DNA from: Actinomycetota bacterium
GTDB taxonomy: Bacteria > Actinomycetota > Actinomycetes > JACCUZ01
NCBI GenBank assembly: GCA_030841195.1
Contig: JAVEDA010000254.1
Coordinates: 1 to 11,301 of the forward strand
DNA length: 11,301 bases
Reading direction: 5' to 3'
Both the position numbers and the translations under genes were made by a program. Of the stretch, positions 5,981 to 11,301 are shown piece after piece (within the stretch, counting starts at the first letter, position 1; each line of letters begins with the position of its first letter). The notes beneath the pieces are model-generated. The model did no database searches and had not been told where the DNA came from. It worked only from the letters and a program-made list of their open reading frames with translations.

Positions 5981-6937
5981 TCAGGCCGAGCGTCGGGTAG
6001 CGCTCTTCTTGGCAGCCGCCTTCTTCGTCGTACCTGCCTTCTTGGTGGTCTTCTTCGTCGCTGCCTTGGTGGTCTTCTTGACGGTCTTCTTCACGGCCTG
6101 CTTGGCGGGGGCCTTCGTGGCCGACTTCTTCGCGGCCGGCTGGGCGGCACCGTCACCGCGGCGCTCCTTGGCCTCCGCGACGCTGCGGCGCAACGCGTCC
6201 ATCAGGTCGACCACCTGCCCGGTCGAGCGTGGCGCCTCCTCCGGCGCCTTGAGCTCGTGCCCGGCAGCCTTCGCCTCGATGACCTGCTCGAGCGCCTGGC
6301 GGTAGTCGTCGGAGAACTCGCCCGGTTCGAAGTCACCGGACAGTGCGCTGATGTAGGACTCGGCCATCGCCAGCTCCTGCGGGCGCACCGTGACGTCCGT
6401 GTCGTCGAAGCCGAGCTGTGGCGCACGCACCTCGTCCGGCCAGAGCAACGTCTGCAGCACCAGCACGCCCTCCCGCGGGCGCAGCATGGCCAGCCGCTCC
6501 CGCTGGCGCAGCGCGACCTTGACCACGGCGACCCGGTCGGCCTTCTCCAGCGAGTCGCGCAGCAGCACGTAGGGCTTGATGTCGCCACCGGTCGGGTCGC
6601 AGTAGTAGGGCTTCCCCATCTGCACGGCGTCGATCTGCGCGGCGGGGACGAAGCTCAGCACCTCGACCGAGCGGGACGAGGAGAGCGGCAGGTTGGCGAA
6701 GTCGTCGTCGTCCAGCACGATGATCTCGCCGTCGGGCAGCTCGTAGCCCTTGGCGATGTCGGCGTAGGGCACTTCCTCGCCGTCGACCGAGCAGACCCGC
6801 TTGTAGCGGATCCGGCCGCCGTCATCGCGGTGCACCTGCCGGAACGAGATGTCCTTCTCCTCGGTGGCGCCGAACAGCCGCACCGGGATGGAGACCAGCC
6901 CGAACGAGATCGCGCCCTTCCAGATGCTCTGTGGCAT
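5981..6937 (-). CDS. ku: Ku, non-homologous end-joining DNA-binding protein, 318 aa, with a lysine-rich tail
   Basis: Bacterial Ku forms a homodimeric ring that threads onto double-strand DNA ends and recruits the ligase LigD for end joining. The N-terminus MPQSIWKGAISFGLVSIPVRL is the family hallmark, so I place the start at ATG 6937, not at the upstream in-frame GTG 6973, which would add twelve unconserved residues. The Ku core runs to about residue 250. It includes KPYYCDP, YVLLRDSLEKADRVAVVKVALRQRE (split across the core) and the conserved DLMDALRRSV near its end. Residues 265-318 form a Lys/Ala/Thr-rich tail resembling histone H1-like tails; extended lysine-rich tails are known in some actinobacterial Ku proteins. 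No LigD gene lies in the window. It heads a probable unit with the flavoprotein and the antiporter. The family call is essentially certain. Confidence 0.96.
   Translation of the reverse strand: MPQSIWKGAISFGLVSIPVRLFGATEEKDISFRQVHRDDGGRIRYKRVCSVDGEEVPYADIAKGYELPDGEIIVLDDDDFANLPLSSSRSVEVLSFVPAAQIDAVQMGKPYYCDPTGGDIKPYVLLRDSLEKADRVAVVKVALRQRERLAMLRPREGVLVLQTLLWPDEVRAPQLGFDDTDVTVRPQELAMAESYISALSGDFEPGEFSDDYRQALEQVIEAKAAGHELKAPEEAPRSTGQVVDLMDALRRSVAEAKERRGDGAAQPAAKKSATKAPAKQAVKKTVKKTTKAATKKTTKKAGTTKKAAAKKSATRRSA
5984..6145 (-). repeat. Low-complexity Lys/Ala/Thr repeat encoding the Ku tail
   Basis: The 54 C-terminal codons of Ku are mostly Lys, Ala and Thr, with units such as AKK, VKKT, ATKK and TTKK. 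The plus strand therefore reads as recurring cttctt, ggtggtc and gcc blocks. Such DNA can change length by slippage, so tail length may vary among relatives. The protein segment would be disordered and strongly positive, suited to non-specific DNA contact. Confidence 0.8.
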
Positions 6938-6946
6938 GCGGACATG

Positions 6947-6952
6947 ATCGTA
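6947..6952 (-). promoter_or_regulatory. Possible -10 element for Ku
   Basis: On the minus strand TACGAT fits TANNNT and lies nine bases before the preferred Ku ATG at 6937. A transcript from here would have a leader of only about two to three bases. No Shine-Dalgarno sequence precedes the ATG. The match is short and no -35 is evident. Confidence 0.35.
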
Positions 6953-6976
6953 GGTATCGGCCGCCGCCGCCACCGG

Positions 6977-6993
6977 AGGGCGGGAACCGCCCT
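6977..6993. promoter_or_regulatory. Inverted repeat in the Ku divergent region
   Basis: AGGGCGG (6977-6983) and CCGCCCT (6987-6993) are perfect seven-base arms around GAA. It lies about 40 bases upstream of the Ku start and about 85 bases upstream of the small Cys-rich gene. It could be an operator or an RNA hairpin. A separate ten-base palindrome, TTGTCGACAA, follows at 7007-7016. Confidence 0.35.
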
Positions 6994-7020
6994 GGTCAGG
7001 CCCGGATTGTCGACAAAGAA

Positions 7021-7056
7021 CCGGACACGCCGCGGCGCCTGCGGGGTTGTGTCCGG
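7021..7056. promoter_or_regulatory. Long inverted repeat upstream of the small Cys-rich gene
   Basis: CCGGACAC (7021-7028) and GTGTCCGG (7049-7056) are perfect eight-base arms. The 20-base spacer contains a further CCGC/GCGG pairing. The element ends 21 bases before the ATG at 7078, so it could be a 5'-UTR stem-loop or an operator with widely spaced half-sites. No trans-acting partner is visible here. Confidence 0.4.
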
Positions 7057-7077
7057 GCCTCGTGCGACCGTCGGGAC

Positions 7078-7275
7078 ATGACCACGACAGCTGCCGTCCT
7101 GCGGTGGTGCGCCACCTGCGGGTCCGACGTGACCTTCGAGCAGCCTGAGTGCCTCGACGAGCACGAGGGCGAGTGCCCGGAGTGGCTCTGCCAGCGCTGC
7201 GGGGAGGCCTTCCTGGTCGGCTTCGCGCTGCCCCAGCCGGGCTCAGGTCGTCGGGCCGCCCGCGGGGTCGCCTAG
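7078..7275 (+). CDS. Small Cys-rich, zinc-ribbon-like protein, 65 aa, unknown function
   Basis: I do not recognise the family. The protein has two CxxC knuckles, C11-x2-C14 and C38-x2-C41, the classical spacing for a zinc ribbon. C25, H29 and C33 lie between them and could make a second site or alternative ligands. The knuckles read WCATCGSDV and LCQRCGEAF, both typical of zinc-ribbon ends. The middle is acidic and the last ten residues are basic (GRRAARGVA). ATG 7078 is the only reasonable start in this frame. The frame is open back to 6931, but that part overlaps Ku and lacks conserved character. No good ribosome-binding site is seen. The gene is divergent from Ku and shares its last four bases, CTAG, with the end of the CBS gene. 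Zinc binding is inferred from Cys spacing. Confidence 0.72.
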   Translation: MTTTAAVLRWCATCGSDVTFEQPECLDEHEGECPEWLCQRCGEAFLVGFALPQPGSGRRAARGVA

Positions 7276-7670
7276 CCCACCAGCTCGTCGGTCGAGCGGT
7301 CGCGGCCCCAGCAGCGCACGATGTCGCGCACCGAGAGGATGCCCGCCACCTCGCCCTGGTCCAGCACCACCAGGTGCCGGAAGCCGCCGCGCATCATCGC
7401 TTCCGCCGCCTGCTCGAGGGTCCAGCTCGGGGCCGCGTAGACGAGGTCGTCGGTGAGGTGGTCGCCCACGTGCTCGACATCGGGGTCCTGGCCGGCACCG
7501 ACCGAGTGCAGCACGTCACGCTCGGTGAGGATCCCCACGCCCTCGCCGCCCGGGTCGTGCACCACGGCGGCGCCCACCCGCCGGGCGGCCATCGCCCGGC
7601 TGGCCTCGCGCAGGGAATGATCGGGCCCGATCATCAGCACCTCGGTGCTCATGCCGTCACGCACGTGCAT
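7272..7670 (-). CDS. Two-CBS-domain protein, 132 aa
   Basis: A stand-alone pair of CBS domains (a Bateman module) that typically senses adenine nucleotides or similar ligands. The first repeat covers about residues 1-60, from MHVRDGMSTEVLMIGPDHSLREA to VGILTERDVL. The second covers about 65-127, from VGDHLTDDLVYAAPSWTLEQA to VAGILSVRDIVRCW. The GILTERD and GILSVRD ends are the usual ribose-phosphate-binding strand and helix of this fold. There is no fused transporter or enzyme, so its target is unknown. Two ATG codons are possible. The ribosome-binding site GAGGAGG is eight bases from the ATG at 7670 but only two from the ATG at 7676, so I chose 7670. The gene converges on the small Cys-rich gene with a four-base overlap. 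Confidence 0.9.
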   Translation of the reverse strand: MHVRDGMSTEVLMIGPDHSLREASRAMAARRVGAAVVHDPGGEGVGILTERDVLHSVGAGQDPDVEHVGDHLTDDLVYAAPSWTLEQAAEAMMRGGFRHLVVLDQGEVAGILSVRDIVRCWGRDRSTDELVG

Positions 7671-7678
7671 GGTCATGA

Positions 7679-7685
7679 CCTCCTC
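7679..7685 (-). promoter_or_regulatory. Ribosome-binding site that decides the CBS start
   Basis: The minus strand reads GAGGAGG, the best Shine-Dalgarno match in the window. The gap is two bases to the ATG at 7676 and eight to the in-frame ATG at 7670. Eight is near optimal and two is too close, which favours the shorter 132-residue protein. Confidence 0.7.
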
Positions 7686-7746
7686 GGCAGTGCCGTGCCA
7701 CCATCCTGGCCGTCGCCGCGCAGCCCGTCCAGGACCGGGCCTGGCC

Positions 7747-7752
7747 TATCCT
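7747..7752 (+). promoter_or_regulatory. -10 element for a leaderless transcript of the membrane protein gene
   Basis: TATCCT fits TANNNT and is separated from the GTG start at 7760 by exactly seven bases. No Shine-Dalgarno sequence lies in between. A leaderless mRNA beginning at the G of GTG is predicted. The same geometry occurs at 1386-1391 and, on the minus strand, at 1351-1346. Confidence 0.5.
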
Positions 7753-7759
7753 CGGGCCG

Positions 7760-8548
7760 GTGACCAGCCAGGCGATCGCCGCGCGACCGGCTCCGGTCCC
7801 GGTTGTGGTGCGGCCCGAGCGGCTCGGCGTGCTCAGCCGGCTCGACCCGCCGGTCGTGGTCACCCTCGTCTGGGTGCCCCTGGTGCTGCTGCTCGACCGC
7901 GGCGCCGGCATCTGGTGGCAGCGGGCGCTGGGCGTCGGGACCTGGCTGCTCCTGGCAGCCCTGCTGCGCCGCGAGACCCCGCTCGTCCGGGCCCAGGTGG
8001 CGGTCGTCGTGGTCTTCGCCTCCGCGGTCGAGTACACCTTCTCGCCGCTGCTCGAGGTGTACGTCTACCGGCTGGGCAACGTCCCGGCGTTCGTCCCACC
8101 GGGTCACGGCCTGGTCTACCTGTGCGCCCTGGCGATCGGCCGGTCGGCCTGGCTGCACCGGCGTACCGGCCCGGCAGTGGCGGCCACCGTCGTGCTCGGC
8201 GGGCTGTACGCCGGGTGGGGGCTGTTCTGGTCGGCCCGTCCGGACGTGCTCGGTGCGTTCTGGTACCTCTGCCTGCTCGGCTTCCTGGCCTGGGGCCGGT
8301 CCCGCACCCTCTACGTCGGCGCCTTCCTCGTGGTGACCTACCTGGAGCTGCTCGGGACCTGGTGGGGCACCTGGGCCTGGTCGACCCAGGACCCCACCGG
8401 GCTGGTGTCGATCGGCAACCCGCCCTCCGGCGCCGCCGGCGGCTACGGCTGGTTCGACCTGGCCGCCGTCCTCGCCGGCCCCGCCCTCCTCGCCGCCGCC
8501 ACCCGCCACCGCTACCGCCGCACCCCCGCCCGGGCGTCGACCACGTAA
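7760..8548 (+). CDS. Multi-pass integral membrane protein of unknown function, 262 aa
   Basis: I do not recognise the family. About seven or eight hydrophobic segments are visible, near residues 31-45, 53-69, 78-92, 114-127, 138-157, 163-178, 183-206 and 233-247. The N-terminal 30 residues and the C-terminal RHRYRRTPARAS tail are basic, and the tail probably lies in the cytoplasm. Between segments are polar stretches that look functional. VEYTFSPLLEVYVYRLGN (about 90-106) is followed by PPGHGLVYL. YLELLGTWWGTWAW (194-207, with E196) is followed by GNPPSGAAGGYGWFD (219-233). The acidic, aromatic and glycine pattern suggests a membrane enzyme or a small-molecule carrier, but no reaction can be assigned. 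Start GTG 7760 is supported by the -10 box seven bases upstream. A large hairpin starts right after the stop, so this appears to be a single-gene transcript. Confidence 0.78.
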   Translation: MTSQAIAARPAPVPVVVRPERLGVLSRLDPPVVVTLVWVPLVLLLDRGAGIWWQRALGVGTWLLLAALLRRETPLVRAQVAVVVVFASAVEYTFSPLLEVYVYRLGNVPAFVPPGHGLVYLCALAIGRSAWLHRRTGPAVAATVVLGGLYAGWGLFWSARPDVLGAFWYLCLLGFLAWGRSRTLYVGAFLVVTYLELLGTWWGTWAWSTQDPTGLVSIGNPPSGAAGGYGWFDLAAVLAGPALLAAATRHRYRRTPARASTT

Positions 8549-8608
8549 AGCACGCGGGCGGACGCGGCAGCACCCGTGCAGCCGTGCTGTCGTGTCCCTC
8601 TGCGTGCT
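8549..8608 (+). terminator. Very long GC-rich hairpin after the membrane protein gene
   Basis: This begins at the first base after the TAA. The inner helix is GGACGCGGCAGCAC (8560-8573) with GTGCTGTCGTGTCC (8584-8597), 14 consecutive pairs including two G.U, with a ten-base loop. The outer helix is AGCACGC (8549-8555) with GCGTGCT (8602-8608). The joining bases GGGC and CTCT can add three more pairs with one mismatch. The whole makes a stem of about 24 pairs over 60 bases. No U-tract follows. A terminator is the simplest reading. A small structured RNA or protected mRNA 3' end is possible. Confidence 0.72.
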
Positions 8609-8640
8609 GAAGCGACCCCTGTGGTCGGCGCCGGACCCTC

Positions 8641-8647
8641 AAGGTGG
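8641..8647 (+). promoter_or_regulatory. Ribosome-binding site supporting GTG 8657 of the DUF1800 gene
   Basis: AAGGTGG differs from the AGGAGG core by one base and lies nine bases before GTG 8657. The alternative in-frame GTG at 8675 has no such site. The GTG at 8576 lies in the loop region of the preceding hairpin. This makes 8657 the most likely start. Confidence 0.45.
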
Positions 8648-8656
8648 TCACGGGGC

Positions 8657-10203
<1,547 letters not shown>

Positions 10204-10213
<10 letters not shown>

Positions 10214-10233
10214 ATACCGGTCCGATGAACACC
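10204..10233 (+). repeat. 15-bp tandem duplication at the DUF1800/DUF1501 junction
   Basis: GGTCCGATGAATACC (10204-10218) is followed at once by GGTCCGATGAACACC (10219-10233), with one mismatch. Each copy contains an ATGA. The first is the overlapping stop/start, and the second puts another ATG in the same DUF1501 frame, so the protein begins MNTGPMNTEP. The unit is a multiple of three, so the frame is kept. Confidence 0.85.
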
Positions 10234-11301
10234 GAGCCGTTGGCTGAGGTCGCCGCCTGCGGGTGCCCGCACGAGCAACCTGCCGGAATGAGCCGGCGAC
10301 GCCTGCTCGGCGCCGCGGGCGCGGCGGCCGCGCTCGGCGTGGTCGGCGGCCTGGTGGGCGACACCGCGTCGACCCGGCTGGCCTTCGCCGGCACGTCCTA
10401 CACCGGCGACGTGCTGCTCGTGCTGAGCCTGCGCGGCGGCTTCGACGGCCTGTCTGCGGTGGTGCCGGCCGCCGACCCGCACTACGCGGGCGCCCGCCCA
10501 GGCATCGGCATCCCGACCGGAGCGCTGCTGCCGCTGGACGCCACCTTCGGGCTGCACCCGGCGCTCGCGCCGCTCAAGCCGTTCTGGGACGCGGGCTCGC
10601 TGGCCGCGGTGCACGCAGCCGGGCAGCCGGACCCGACCCGCTCGCACTTCCAGGCGATGGAGGCGATGGAGCGCGCCGCCCCGGGTGCCAGCGTGCGCAC
10701 CGGCTGGCTCGACCGGGTCAGCTCGGCCCAGGGGGCGGGCTCGGCGTTCGCGACCGTCGGGGTCGGTGTCGAGGCCAACCAGCGCGCGCTGGTCGGACCG
10801 GCACCCGAGCTGCTGATGAGCTCGGTGGACGGCTTCTCGCTGCCCGGCGACGACGACGCGGTGGAGAGGGCCCGGTGGACCGCGGCGCTGGCGGCGATGC
10901 ACCGGGGCGCCCGGGCCGAGATCGCCGGGCCGGCCCGGCTCACGCTGGCTGCCGTCGGGACCGCAGCGGCGTTGCAGGACACGGCGTACGTGGTGGCGAA
11001 CGGTGCGGCCTACCCGGACGGGGACCTCGGCGACGCGCTGCGGGACGTGGCCCGGCTGGTGAAGGCCGGCGTGGGACTGCGGGTCGCAACCGTCGACTTC
11101 GGCGACTGGGACATGCACCAGGGCCTCGGCCGCCCGGACGACGGCTGGATGGCCCGTCAGCTGACCGAGCTCGGCGCGGCACTCGCGGCGTTCGCCACCG
11201 ACCTGGGCAGCGACCTCAGCCGGGTCACGGTGGTCACGATCTCGGAGTTCGGCCGCCGGGTGCGGGAGAACGCGTCCGGCGGGCTGGACCACGGGCACGG
11301 C
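10210..11301 (+). CDS. DUF1501 family protein with Tat signal, 3' end outside the window
   Basis: The frame from ATG 10210 is open for 364 codons to the window edge. Its ATG overlaps the DUF1800 stop (ATGA). DUF1501 proteins are exported, belong to the alkaline-phosphatase-like superfamily and have no established substrate. Residues 27-33 read MSRRRLL, a Tat motif, followed by a hydrophobic Ala/Gly stretch. Family signatures include VLSLRGGFDGLSAVVP, FGLHPALAPLKPFW, GQPDPTRSHFQAMEAME, GWLDRVSS, VATVDFGDWDMHQG and, at the right edge, ISEFGRRVRENASGGLDHGHG split across the last codons. The DHGHG end resembles the metal-site region of that superfamily. Oddly, 26 residues precede the Tat motif and include CGCPHEQ (17-23). 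The ATG at 10288 would remove them, but the ATGA overlap favours 10210. The minus-strand frame opposite is a shadow. Confidence 0.9.

Noticed and set aside
6000..6145. CRISPR-like or tandem DNA repeat array
   Set aside because: The repetition is caused by Lys/Ala/Thr codons in the Ku tail. Units are irregular and there are no spacers.
6938..6973. Extension of Ku to GTG 6973
   Set aside because: Twelve extra residues precede the MPQSIWKGAISFGL start that is typical for the family. No ribosome-binding site was seen for the GTG.
5978..7081. 367-codon plus frame opposite Ku
   Set aside because: It is a Leu/Gly/Arg-rich shadow of Ku and its lysine repeat. The Ku motifs on the minus strand are decisive.
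8576..8656. N-terminal extension of DUF1800 back to GTG 8576
   Set aside because: The GTG falls in the loop region of the 60-base hairpin and the added residues do not look like a Tat n-region. GTG 8657 has a ribosome-binding site.

Overview
The window is GC-rich DNA (roughly 70% GC by eye) with GTG and ATG starts, strong G/C third positions and promoters that appear to be leaderless. Together with an ATP-independent Ku protein, a peroxisomal-type acyl-CoA oxidase and Tat-exported DUF1800/DUF1501 proteins, this points to an actinobacterial chromosome. I cannot name the genus. I see no rRNA, tRNA, CRISPR array, insertion sequence or phage gene. This looks like ordinary chromosomal content, not a mobile island.

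Layout. (1) 2-286 (+) is the 3' end of a GNAT acetyltransferase, facing a second GNAT acetyltransferase at 541-1338 (-). The 254-base gap between them holds two hairpins. (2) 1339-1398 is a 60-base divergent promoter region. It serves the second GNAT gene and an acyl-CoA oxidase (1399-3348, +). Both starts lie exactly seven bases after a -10-like hexamer, and a 16-base palindrome overlaps the oxidase -10. (3) 3324-6937 (-) is a likely three-gene transcription unit in the order Ku, flavodoxin-like NAD(P)H:FMN oxidoreductase, Na+/H+ antiporter. The antiporter carries a C-terminal UBP-type zinc finger, and its 3' end overlaps the 3' end of the oxidase by 25 bases. (4) 6938-7077 is a divergent region between Ku and a 65-residue Cys-rich protein (7078-7275, +), with several inverted repeats. 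(5) The small gene meets a two-CBS-domain protein (7272-7670, -) tail to tail, and one CTAG serves as the stop region of both. (6) 7760-8548 (+) encodes an unrecognised multi-pass membrane protein and is followed by a very large terminator-like hairpin (8549-8608). (7) 8657-11301 (+) is a translationally coupled pair of Tat-exported proteins, DUF1800 then DUF1501. The second runs off the window's right edge.

Functionally these are several small units. They cover acyl-CoA oxidation, a DNA end-joining factor with possible redox and ion-homeostasis partners, a CBS sensor, and an exported DUF1800/DUF1501 pair whose biochemical role is not known to me. The least explained items are the DUF pair and its duplicated junction, the zinc-finger antiporter next to Ku, the 60-nt hairpin, and the dense inverted repeats between Ku and the small Cys-rich protein. 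No clearly unprecedented system is visible.
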